Assembly (NCBI GenBank): GCA_021821445.1
Contig: JAKACK010000001.1
Span: 1-64,000 of the forward strand
Length of the DNA stretch: 64,000 nt
Direction: 5' to 3'
Origin: Microcaldota archaeon
Lineage (GTDB): Archaea; Micrarchaeota; Micrarchaeia; Micrarchaeales; Micrarchaeaceae
The notes beneath the pieces were generated by a model. It made no database searches. It saw nothing but the letters and a program-made list of their open reading frames with translations, and was not told the DNA's origin. The position numbers and the translations under genes are program-made. Each line of letters starts with the position of its first letter. Positions within the stretch are counted from its first letter, which is position 1. Of this stretch, positions 46,194-55,386 are shown piece by piece.

Positions 46194-47276
46194 TTATATC
46201 AAATTTCTAAAACTTCCACCAGAGCTTAAGCTAGGTGATCCTAATAAATCTCCTAATGTATCTATGAAATCAAATGCTACTATTAAAGATATTACTAAAG
46301 ATATTAATAGATAAAGCATAGGAGCAATAAGACCGACTATAACCTCATCTATCATACCGGAACCATTAGCTACAGCTTTTGTTTCACTGTTTATAAATGA
46401 ACCAGATAATGCACTTGGTAAACTTGTCGGGTATAGGGATGTTGGAATGGATGAATTTGCTATTGGACTGATAGATGCTGCACCTGAAGCGAATATAAAG
46501 AATAATGTTGGAAATATTATATAAAACCCTATAAATACCCCTAAAAATGAACCTCCTGCCGCTTTTGTCCAAGGTAATGTACGTAATATTATACCAACAA
46601 AAAAGAATAATGGTGCAATTGTATACACAACATCTAATATTATAATACCACCAAAAGACAAGCCTGTTATGGCCATTGATACTGTAACTAAAAGACCCAT
46701 TAAATTGCTCACATAACTAAGTCCTGAAAGAGGGCTATATCCATACCCAAACCATGTTGGCTCAATTGTTAAAGATAAGCTACCAAAAGCTTTCAATACA
46801 TCTTGGTATACTACTAACCCAATTGCATATGTTACTCCAGAACTTACACCTGTATAAAGTGTGTTACAATCATGTGTGTAAGTAGTTTCATTAAATACAC
46901 TACTTATCAAAGGTACACCTTTATTTAATGTTGAAGATGTAACTGCAAATGTACCTAATATTATTACAATTATTAAAACAGTTAAGAATACCTCACCTAT
47001 TTCGCTTTTGGAATATATTTTTAATTTTGGAAAATTCAAAACTCCTCCTATAGCCCACAGTATACCGCTAACAAAAAGCATTATGGTCATTATTATTAAT
47101 GATAAAACCATTAAATTGCTAAAAGAACTATAATTATGCACAGGATTTGTAGCGCTATACGCTGATTTACAGGCGTTTGGAGTTAATGATGATAGGAAAC
47201 TAGTAGATTGGGCACTTGTATTTGGAATTAAGAATAATAAAATTATAATCGATACCATAAACAATTTTAATTTCAT
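46194..47276 (-). CDS. Polytopic VirB6/CedA-like membrane protein, paralog 3, with Sec-like signal
   Basis: IILRTLPWTKAAGGSFLGVFIGFYIIFP signature. Confidence 0.7.
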   Translation of the reverse strand: MKLKLFMVSIIILLFLIPNTSAQSTSFLSSLTPNACKSAYSATNPVHNYSSFSNLMVLSLIIMTIMLFVSGILWAIGGVLNFPKLKIYSKSEIGEVFLTVLIIVIILGTFAVTSSTLNKGVPLISSVFNETTYTHDCNTLYTGVSSGVTYAIGLVVYQDVLKAFGSLSLTIEPTWFGYGYSPLSGLSYVSNLMGLLVTVSMAITGLSFGGIIILDVVYTIAPLFFFVGIILRTLPWTKAAGGSFLGVFIGFYIIFPTLFFIFASGAASISPIANSSIPTSLYPTSLPSALSGSFINSETKAVANGSGMIDEVIVGLIAPMLYLLISLVISLIVAFDFIDTLGDLLGSPSLSSGGSFRNLI

Positions 47277-48667
47277 ATTAATCTACCCAAACCTGCTAAG
47301 TTTACATCACCACCTAAAAGTCCTGAAAGACCGACTATACCTGAAAGTACTATAATTATATTCACTATAGGTAACCAATATGCAGTTATACCGATAATTC
47401 CATAGATATTATAAGAAGCGAATAAGGTATTTACCGCACCTTGAGTTGAACAATGCATATCAAGCCAGTAATCAAAAGTACTTACACTACCATTTGAATA
47501 ACCTCCTGCAACTGCAATGTCAGGACCTAATAATGCAGGATCGTCAGCCGCTATTAAAATTCCCGCTTCTTTTGTTATTAGGTCATTTCCTGGCCAACAA
47601 CCCATTTGACCGGTTACTTGTTCTATGCTAGGTTCATCATAAAAATTTAAATTATAGGTATTCATTGTATTATTATTGTATATCGGTGCTATGACATTAT
47701 TCAAAGTTATACTATTTACTGTTACTAAATCCCCATTAGTTATATTGTGATTTAATGATAAATATTCTATACTCATGATTAAAGGTAAGAAAATTATGAA
47801 TCCTACAGCTATTGCTATAAATAACCCTCCGAGTCTTCTCGTTAAAAATACAGACCTAAATACTAAACCTAAAAATAATAAGAATGGCCATAGATATAAA
47901 AATGATATTATAATTAGTAATTGGGCAGTAAATGATTCTAAAGCAGTATTAATTAATGCACCTAAAGTTAAGAATCCAGAGTAAATTGCAGAGTAACCTT
48001 CAAAAGGAGCAAATGAAAAACGCAAAAATGAATCGATCTCAAATGGTACAAAAGGTACAGAACAGGGTATTGAAAGAGGCCCTTCAGTTGGTTGTAAACA
48101 TACTGCTTCAGTGAGTTTAAGTTTACTTAAAAACCCAGTGTAAGCTTCAACTAAAAATAAGCTATTCATATTTTTAAATGTTTGATTTGTAACATTCGCA
48201 AGTATCACTGCAGAAGCAGCAACAGGGTAATCAATTTTCTCTGTAGTTGTAGTGGGGTTACTCACCATTTCACATAATCCAGGGAATGAATTTTTAGTAT
48301 TTTTATACCCACTTAAAATTGAATTTGATGAACTTAAAATAGTCATATTCGAATTGTCTTCAAGATTTGTACATATACTGTTAACTGTTGATGTTTTCAT
48401 TGAAGATGTAGTATTTAATATATTATAAAACATGGTTGAAAAAGTTAATAAGAAAAATATAACAAGCACAATTAATAGAGTACTTTCAAATAATTGTGAC
48501 ACTTCGCTTAATGCAGATTGCTTTACTGCATTATTATTTAGAATCGCTCCTACTATATACCATATACTAACTATTGATGCATCTATCGCAATAGCTAAAA
48601 CTACCAAAGGAAGTAGATTATCTTTTGTATTGGAAAAGGATGTAATTGCAAATACTAAATCTATCAT
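47273..48667 (-). CDS. Polytopic VirB6/CedA-like membrane protein, paralog 4
   Basis: LVFRSVFLTRRLGGLFIAIAVGFIIFLP signature. Confidence 0.7.
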   Translation of the reverse strand: MIDLVFAITSFSNTKDNLLPLVVLAIAIDASIVSIWYIVGAILNNNAVKQSALSEVSQLFESTLLIVLVIFFLLTFSTMFYNILNTTSSMKTSTVNSICTNLEDNSNMTILSSSNSILSGYKNTKNSFPGLCEMVSNPTTTTEKIDYPVAASAVILANVTNQTFKNMNSLFLVEAYTGFLSKLKLTEAVCLQPTEGPLSIPCSVPFVPFEIDSFLRFSFAPFEGYSAIYSGFLTLGALINTALESFTAQLLIIISFLYLWPFLLFLGLVFRSVFLTRRLGGLFIAIAVGFIIFLPLIMSIEYLSLNHNITNGDLVTVNSITLNNVIAPIYNNNTMNTYNLNFYDEPSIEQVTGQMGCWPGNDLITKEAGILIAADDPALLGPDIAVAGGYSNGSVSTFDYWLDMHCSTQGAVNTLFASYNIYGIIGITAYWLPIVNIIIVLSGIVGLSGLLGGDVNLAGLGRLI

Positions 48668-48677
48668 TCATTATCAC

Positions 48678-49829
48678 TTATACACTAGACCAAAATGATG
48701 CTGCACCATCAATTCCTGAATTAAGGGCTTTTGATAACCCCATTGCAAATGCAACAGTTACTATCAGATCAATACCAAACATAAATAATGCTGTAAACAT
48801 ATATTGACTTACCTCTTCTATTAGGTAATCGAATTGTAACATAACTTCAGGTGGTAACATACTTGTAACTTCGCTGGATAAAATTGTAGTATCTAATAGA
48901 GTATCTATAGATGGAGACGTAAATGTAGCTCCATTTACTGATGAAGTTGTTGAGTAACTTGTTGATTTTGTAAAAAATCCACTAGCAATTGCTGTATTCG
49001 CAACAAATGGAGTGTTTAAACAATTAGTACATGAGTAAACAGGATTGTTTGTACTAAATATGTAATTTATTGCATACGCATCAAAAGAAATCATCATCGG
49101 ATATATTAAGTATAGAGCTATTGCTAATGCTAATATGTCATTTGATGCTCTCCTAAGCCCTCCCCCCGAAGTAGAGAATATCCTCATTACTAATGCAACT
49201 GGAAGAACAACTGAAAATGCGGTATATTCAAATAATGGAATAGCTAACCATTGTAAAATAAGTGTACCTATTGAGATAACTAAGAAAGGAGCTATTATTA
49301 TTATGTAGGCATCAGAAATTACACTGTACATTGATCCTAAATCTGCACCAACAGTGGTAGATACAGTAAGTCCAGGTGTAGGGCTTAGATCTCCAGACTC
49401 TTTTGAAATTGTACTACTAAGAGCAGTCCATATCCTTGCATCAATCGCATAAGTCATAGAATATGTATACAAATTTGTTATTATACCTATACCCCTTGCA
49501 AATGCGAGATTGCCTATATAGTAATTTGCAAATTCAAATGGAGTAAGCTTAGTATTTATTAAACTTTGACTTAAACTAGTAGTCATATTACATGCGGTAC
49601 TTAAAAATGATGTCAAAACTAATAATATTATGACGCTTATAAATACTTGCATAAGCTCAGATTTAGCTACAGCAGTTAATTTTCCATTTAAAGAACTTGT
49701 TAATAATTTACTCAGTATATAGATGATAACTACAATTAGAATTGAGATAATCAACACTGCGAATATGATACCCATCCATTGGTTCACATATGTTGACCCT
49801 CCAAATAAACTACATGAATTTATATCCAT
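48678..49829 (-). CDS. Polytopic VirB6/CedA-like membrane protein, paralog 5
   Basis: LVMRIFSTSGGGLRRASNDILALAIALYLIYP signature (divergent). Confidence 0.65.
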   Translation of the reverse strand: MDINSCSLFGGSTYVNQWMGIIFAVLIISILIVVIIYILSKLLTSSLNGKLTAVAKSELMQVFISVIILLVLTSFLSTACNMTTSLSQSLINTKLTPFEFANYYIGNLAFARGIGIITNLYTYSMTYAIDARIWTALSSTISKESGDLSPTPGLTVSTTVGADLGSMYSVISDAYIIIIAPFLVISIGTLILQWLAIPLFEYTAFSVVLPVALVMRIFSTSGGGLRRASNDILALAIALYLIYPMMISFDAYAINYIFSTNNPVYSCTNCLNTPFVANTAIASGFFTKSTSYSTTSSVNGATFTSPSIDTLLDTTILSSEVTSMLPPEVMLQFDYLIEEVSQYMFTALFMFGIDLIVTVAFAMGLSKALNSGIDGAASFWSSV

Positions 49830-49837
49830 CTATACAC

Positions 49838-51082
49838 CTAAGCTATTTTGAATTTTCCTATACCTAATCTAACCCTTCCCCCTAATAACCTTGCTATTGA
49901 ATCTGAAGCTATTATAAGTATAATTAAATCAAATATTAATAATATAAACATTAATAAAACTGGCAATGTAACTGCTAATATGTAATTCCAGATAACAAAA
50001 TATGATGGATACGCTAAATTATCCATACCATAAGTCGCTCCTGTAGTAAACGAAGTATTAAATGGAGGAGTAATCTTTGTAGATATATCTTTTATGAATG
50101 TATCTTCACTAGCTTGAAATGCTAACGCAGATGCACCAACTACATCCGCACTTATACTACTACTGAATGAAAATGGAACTGAGCTTGGTAATGATAAAGA
50201 CACATATGATGTTATTGGAGCATTTATATATAATAAAAGTATTGGTAAGATTAATCCTAACCCTAAGCCTATACCTATAAATTCACCTCCGATACCTCTA
50301 ACAAATGGAAATGCTCTTAATATTATACCGATTGGTAAAAATATTGCTAGACCTAAAACGAACAGGGATTCTCCATTTATTTGAACAAAAAAATCAAGTA
50401 TAATATATAGTGGTATAATTATTATATCGCTTATATCTTTTAGAAATGATATTGGACTTGAACCATCAATGATATTAGTAACGTATAGATTTGCTATGCT
50501 ACCCGCGTCTAAAGATCCGAAAGAAGCAGTTATTATTGTTATAGGAAGAGGAAAATAAGAGCTTATACTAAGGCTTTTTATAGCACTTAAACCAATATTT
50601 AGACCATAAAGGTTATAAAAGGCGCTTTCTGTTATATTTGCTTCATTTACCATATAACAATCAGTATATTGGTATAAACCACCTAAAGAACCCTGTAATG
50701 AACTTGATGAACCTCCTGCTGAACAATTTGTAACTGGCGGATTTAGATATGCAATAGACCCTATTAAAAATATTATTGTGAATATAAGACCTATAACTAA
50801 AATACTTTTTGTGGTCTCCCATAATTCTCCTGTATACCATGCTTTAAGTCCTTCAAGGTTTAATATCTGGCTTATCATAAATGCTATTGCTATTATTGAT
50901 ACGGATATCAGTATACCTAAAAAGGATATTGGAAAAGCAGAGGTTATGCAAGAACCAATTGTTTCAGATTTACCTGTTATAATACATATAGGATTTGTTG
51001 TTGATTGTGCTGAAGGTAAACCTAAAAATATCATTAATAGTATTAGAAACAATATAGCATAAAATTTCTTCATAGTTACCAT
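49838..51082 (-). CDS. Polytopic VirB6/CedA-like membrane protein, paralog 6, with Sec-like signal
   Basis: IILRAFPFVRGIGGEFIGIGLGLGLILP signature. Confidence 0.7.
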   Translation of the reverse strand: MVTMKKFYAILFLILLMIFLGLPSAQSTTNPICIITGKSETIGSCITSAFPISFLGILISVSIIAIAFMISQILNLEGLKAWYTGELWETTKSILVIGLIFTIIFLIGSIAYLNPPVTNCSAGGSSSSLQGSLGGLYQYTDCYMVNEANITESAFYNLYGLNIGLSAIKSLSISSYFPLPITIITASFGSLDAGSIANLYVTNIIDGSSPISFLKDISDIIIIPLYIILDFFVQINGESLFVLGLAIFLPIGIILRAFPFVRGIGGEFIGIGLGLGLILPILLLYINAPITSYVSLSLPSSVPFSFSSSISADVVGASALAFQASEDTFIKDISTKITPPFNTSFTTGATYGMDNLAYPSYFVIWNYILAVTLPVLLMFILLIFDLIILIIASDSIARLLGGRVRLGIGKFKIA

Positions 51083-51122
51083 TAGTTCAGATATAAATCA
51101 AACTATAAATACTTAAATATTA

Positions 51123-51857
51123 TCATTTAAGCATAGCAAATTTGCTAATATAGAATTCGCAAAGAAGAAGGACTAAAAATGGTAGTATGAAGATTGAATC
51201 AATTACCATTTGTAAATAACCGGATAATACAGGATTTAAGATAAAATCGAAAATAAATGCAGGTATACTTAATAATAATATGCCAAGAATTAAAAATACT
51301 AAAAAGTAATTTAATTTTTTAAAGAAAAATTTTGAACTTTGGATTACTGAATTTTTTATGCCTCTTTCTTCTATCACTATAGATGATGGAGCGTATAAGA
51401 AAAATGGTGTTAATATTATGGCAATTACGTATATTATTATAGAACCGTAATTATAATTATATAATATTAGATTTAAAAATAGGAGTACAAATGTAAAAAT
51501 TAATAGTACTACAAATACTCTTCCTATATACTTTTCTATTCCCTCAATTATATACCTATTTATTTTTACATCTGTTCTTTTTTGTTTCACTATTAAATTT
51601 ATTACGACTATTGCAAAACTTAAAAATAACGCGGAAAAAAGTGTTGACGCTATTATTACGATTAGGTCAATTAAATTGAAATTATAATAAATATTAAAGG
51701 ATCTCAAAAATATAGAACCTAAATCATTATATGTAGGTACAGAAGCGAATAGTGGTATTAGAAATGCAATTAAAAACGCTATAGAGAATAAAAGAAATAT
51801 TTTTAAATTATATAAATAGGTATTAGCTGTATATTTTATTATTTTATAAACACCCAT
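51123..51857 (-). CDS. Six-TM-like membrane protein in T4SS-like cluster
   Basis: Multiple hydrophobic segments; FFLYAPSSIVIEERGIKNSVIQSSKFFFKK. Confidence 0.6.
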   Translation of the reverse strand: MGVYKIIKYTANTYLYNLKIFLLFSIAFLIAFLIPLFASVPTYNDLGSIFLRSFNIYYNFNLIDLIVIIASTLFSALFLSFAIVVINLIVKQKRTDVKINRYIIEGIEKYIGRVFVVLLIFTFVLLFLNLILYNYNYGSIIIYVIAIILTPFFLYAPSSIVIEERGIKNSVIQSSKFFFKKLNYFLVFLILGILLLSIPAFIFDFILNPVLSGYLQMVIDSIFILPFLVLLLCEFYISKFAMLK

Positions 51858-51896
51858 TTAAAAAACCATAAATAATAATAAAAAATATTTAAGGTA

Positions 51897-52295
51897 TCAA
51901 GTTGTTGTATTTGAACATTGAGTTATTGCATTTGTATAGTTAGCCCCTCCTATAACGCCTAATATATAAGGCGCTACTATTGCTATTACTACTGCTATTA
52001 TACCTGCCATGATCATACCTGTACCATAACCCTGTACTCCTCCTCTAGATACTGCGGGTAATACATGACCTACTGCGTACATTACTGCACCTAATATTAC
52101 CAATACCAAACCTAATATGAATACTACTGTTTTAAGTGTACTCTCAATGCCACATATTTTACTTATTACAGCAGATGAAGTTGTTGCTGATGCAGTATTA
52201 AATAACATCGTTGATGCACTAAATAATAACAATAATAGCATAAATGCTATTCTGACAACATTATAAGTATCAACAGTCACAAGTTTTTTCTTCAT
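51897..52295 (-). CDS. VirB2/TrbC-like pilin candidate (two TM segments)
   Basis: Signal-like N-terminus, then ICGIESTLKTVVFILGLVLVILGAVMYAVGHVLPAVSRGGVQGYGTGMIMAGIIAVVIAIVAPYIL. Confidence 0.65.
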   Translation of the reverse strand: MKKKLVTVDTYNVVRIAFMLLLLLFSASTMLFNTASATTSSAVISKICGIESTLKTVVFILGLVLVILGAVMYAVGHVLPAVSRGGVQGYGTGMIMAGIIAVVIAIVAPYILGVIGGANYTNAITQCSNTTT

Positions 52296-52420
52296 CTTCT
52301 CACTTTTTTATTATCCAACACTTTACTTTAGAATAACTTATTATATATTAACAGTCTATTTAACATATACTAAGACAGTTATTAATTATTTAGAAAACTA
52401 TAAAAAGGTTTAGTGATTGG

Positions 52421-54124
52421 TTGTATATTTTAGGAATATGGGATAATGTAGGATCAGGAGTTGCTTTATTAAATGATAATAGGATTGTTTTTGCAGTTAA
52501 TGAAGAAATTTACACAAAACAAAAATTTGAGTATAAATTTCCAGAAAATTCTATAAAAGCCGCTCTTAAATATTGTAATATAAAAGCTTCAGATATAGAC
52601 CAAATTGTATTTTCGGGAATTGATCCTTTCTTTACTGCATCAAGAGTTATGCCAAATAAAATGGATAATTACTATAAATTTATTATGAAATCTAGTGATA
52701 TTACAAATCATTTAAGTAAAAAACAATTTTTATATTATAAATTTCAAAATCTAAATCCCTCCTTTATGTGTATGAACCTTACAAAAGGTAGAATAAAGGG
52801 TAGATTGAAACATATGAATTTTAACAATTTTAATTTACATTTCGTAAATCATCAGGCCGCACATGCTGCTTATGCTGCATTCACCTCTCCATTTAATAAA
52901 TGCCTATCCATAACTTTGGATGATTTTGGAGATGGAATTTCTGCTTCTGTTTATATTTTAGATAATTTAAAATTTGAAAAAGTAGGAGAAATAAAAAAAC
53001 GTAATTCTATAGGATTATTTTTAAACGAAGCATCAAATATATTGGGATTAAATAATTTTCTTGGGATGGGGGGATTAGATGAATTATCGAATTATTCGTA
53101 TCCCTATTCTTTTGACGATAATAAATTACAGAGTCTGTTTGATAGTCAAGGAACAGGTATTTTTGCAAAATATAATTTAAAAAAACAATATACGTTTTTA
53201 AGAGATATTGCATGGAAAAATAGTAGGGAGAGATTTGCTTATGATGTACAGCAAGAAATTGAATATGTAATATCTAAATTTATAAGCAGTTGCATAGATA
53301 GGTATGGGATAGGGGATGTTGCTTTATCTGGTAATTTAGTATCCAATATGAGTTTAAATAGAAGAATACGAAATTTAGAGAATTTAAAACATTGGTATAT
53401 ACCACCAAATTCTGGAGATGGTGGGATAGCCTTAGGTGAAGCTTTATACTTAAATTATGAAATAAATAGTAAAACTAAATATAGATTTAGTCCAAATTTA
53501 GGTCAGGAATATACAGAGGATGCAATATTAGATGCTTCAAAATTATATAAATTGAGAATTGAAAAAGAAAATATTGAGGATCAAGCTGCGCATGCAGCAG
53601 AATTAATAAATTCGGGGAATTACATCTTATGGTATCAAGGTAGACAGGATTATGACCAAAAATCGTTAGGATCTAGGAGCATATTTGCACCAAGTAAAAA
53701 TATAGAGACTCTTAGGAGATTAAATTTAGATATAAAAAGGAATGAGTGGTTCAGAACTTTTCCTGTATCAATATTAAAAGATAGTGTAGATAACTTAGTT
53801 AATTACGATGATAAAGGAGATGCTCAATACGGCAATATGGATTATTTATTAAAAGAGAATCATTATGATGATTTAAAAGCTGTTTCTAGAATAGATAAAT
53901 CATCAGTAGTTCAAACAATTGATAAAAATAATAACTTAGGGTTATTGCTGAAAAGTATTAAAAAAGATTCTGGTTATGGTGCTGTGTTAAATACAGATTT
54001 AAGCTTTTCAAATTCTACAATAGTAAATGACCCATCAGATGCATTTTATCTGATGAGGATGAGTAATGCTAAGTATATGTTCATAAATGGATTTACCGTA
54101 ATGCGCAATAGTGGGAATTCTTAA
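52421..54124 (+). CDS. Carbamoyltransferase (NodU/CmcH family)
   Basis: ILGIWDNVGSGVALLNDNRIVFAVNEE...NHQAAHAAYAAFTSPF...LSGNLVSNMSLNRRI...LGSRSIFAPSKN. Confidence 0.92.
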   Translation: MYILGIWDNVGSGVALLNDNRIVFAVNEEIYTKQKFEYKFPENSIKAALKYCNIKASDIDQIVFSGIDPFFTASRVMPNKMDNYYKFIMKSSDITNHLSKKQFLYYKFQNLNPSFMCMNLTKGRIKGRLKHMNFNNFNLHFVNHQAAHAAYAAFTSPFNKCLSITLDDFGDGISASVYILDNLKFEKVGEIKKRNSIGLFLNEASNILGLNNFLGMGGLDELSNYSYPYSFDDNKLQSLFDSQGTGIFAKYNLKKQYTFLRDIAWKNSRERFAYDVQQEIEYVISKFISSCIDRYGIGDVALSGNLVSNMSLNRRIRNLENLKHWYIPPNSGDGGIALGEALYLNYEINSKTKYRFSPNLGQEYTEDAILDASKLYKLRIEKENIEDQAAHAAELINSGNYILWYQGRQDYDQKSLGSRSIFAPSKNIETLRRLNLDIKRNEWFRTFPVSILKDSVDNLVNYDDKGDAQYGNMDYLLKENHYDDLKAVSRIDKSSVVQTIDKNNNLGLLLKSIKKDSGYGAVLNTDLSFSNSTIVNDPSDAFYLMRMSNAKYMFINGFTVMRNSGNS

Positions 54125-54197
54125 TTATCATTTTTAAATTTAAAAAAATAAAAAGTAAAGGTTTATAAATTTTTAAGCTGCTTAACTTTATGATAAT

Positions 54198-54356
54198 ATG
54201 GCAAGTTTAGCTTCACCACAGTCACAGGCTGGTGTACTCAGTTTTTATGACGCACCTACAAATGGTCCAAAGATAGGTCCAAAAATAGTACTAGTTACAA
54301 TAATAGTACTTGCAATTATAATATTAGTAATAAATCATTTCGTTGTATATGCATAA
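54198..54356 (+). CDS. Preprotein translocase subunit Sec61beta (absent from ORF track)
   Basis: MASLASPQSQAGVLSFYDAPTNGPKIGPKIVLVTIIVLAIIILVINHFVVYA*. Confidence 0.88.
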   Translation: MASLASPQSQAGVLSFYDAPTNGPKIGPKIVLVTIIVLAIIILVINHFVVYA

Positions 54357-54360
54357 AAAA

Positions 54361-55281
54361 TTATGCAGTTTTAAATTCGTCTTTTTTTAGTTCAGTTACA
54401 TCTCCATTTTCAGCTAGTATATATAGTATTGCTCTTACTCCCTCTTCATCTATACCTGTAGCTTTTGATAGATTTTCTACTGAATCACTATTATTTGTTA
54501 TCAAATTCAATAATTTTTCAGAATTGTTTTTTATAAAACTTTTAAGAGAGATGTAAAATTTTTTATTAAAAGCTCTAGTCCCTACAACAAGTCCTTGCCT
54601 TATACTATCCTCTAATGCGATTGATATATTTGTTGCCTCTTCTTCTGTTGGTATTACGACATAACCGTGAGTTTGAAGTTCAGTTATAAATTGTTGGCTT
54701 TGGTCTATTATTTCACCTTCTGAAGGCTTCTTTATTGTATTAGTTATATTTGTTGTGTTATTATCAACTTTTATCTCAGGTTTGGTCTTATTGCTTTCTA
54801 TAGCAGGTTTTTCTTTAATTGAATTATTCTTATTATTATCACTTAAGTCAATTATGTGATTTCTTTTATAATTTGTATTAGCTAAATCTTTATTTCTCAA
54901 TAGGTATTTATCGTATATACTTTTTGATATGCTATATAGAGTATGCCCTTCCTTATTTTTTAGGGGAACAACTATCTTTGACCTTATCAACCTTTGTAAT
55001 ATTGAAATTTCAGAATCGCTTAATTTTACTTTTATAGTGGAGGAGTCTCTCTGATTATACCTTATTGAATCTAGTTTTTTTAAAACTTCAATGTCTTCAT
55101 TTGTAAGTCCATTATTTTTTTCATTATATGTTTTTAATAAAAGATTTGTTATATCACTTTTTTTTGCAAATATAAAATATCTACCTTTATATTTAAAGAA
55201 ATCGACGTCATCCCCATTGGTTATATTTAATGAAGATATAACTTCATAAGGTATATAAACTACTAATTTTTTATTATACAT
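54361..55281 (-). CDS. Hypothetical protein with AbrB-like N-terminus and wHTH-like segments
   Basis: KLVVYIPYEVISSLNITNGDDVDFFKYKGRYFIFAKK resembles a SpoVT/AbrB swapped-hairpin. Confidence 0.6.
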   Translation of the reverse strand: MYNKKLVVYIPYEVISSLNITNGDDVDFFKYKGRYFIFAKKSDITNLLLKTYNEKNNGLTNEDIEVLKKLDSIRYNQRDSSTIKVKLSDSEISILQRLIRSKIVVPLKNKEGHTLYSISKSIYDKYLLRNKDLANTNYKRNHIIDLSDNNKNNSIKEKPAIESNKTKPEIKVDNNTTNITNTIKKPSEGEIIDQSQQFITELQTHGYVVIPTEEEATNISIALEDSIRQGLVVGTRAFNKKFYISLKSFIKNNSEKLLNLITNNSDSVENLSKATGIDEEGVRAILYILAENGDVTELKKDEFKTA

Positions 55282-55386
55282 AAATACTTTTGAAATATTA
55301 ACACCTCTTTACAAATATGATTTATTGAAGTACATATATAAGATTTATCTAATTATATTATTTATAAATTAATAAAAGGTTTTAAA

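Noticed and set aside
46384-46572. 62-aa minus-strand ORF
   Set aside because: Alternate frame within paralog 3.
44891-51062. Plus-strand ORFs inside the T4SS-like cluster (45437-45682, 45749-46210, 47775-47984, 48432-48698, 50778-51062)
   Set aside because: Antisense frames of long membrane-protein genes with no plausible independent signals.
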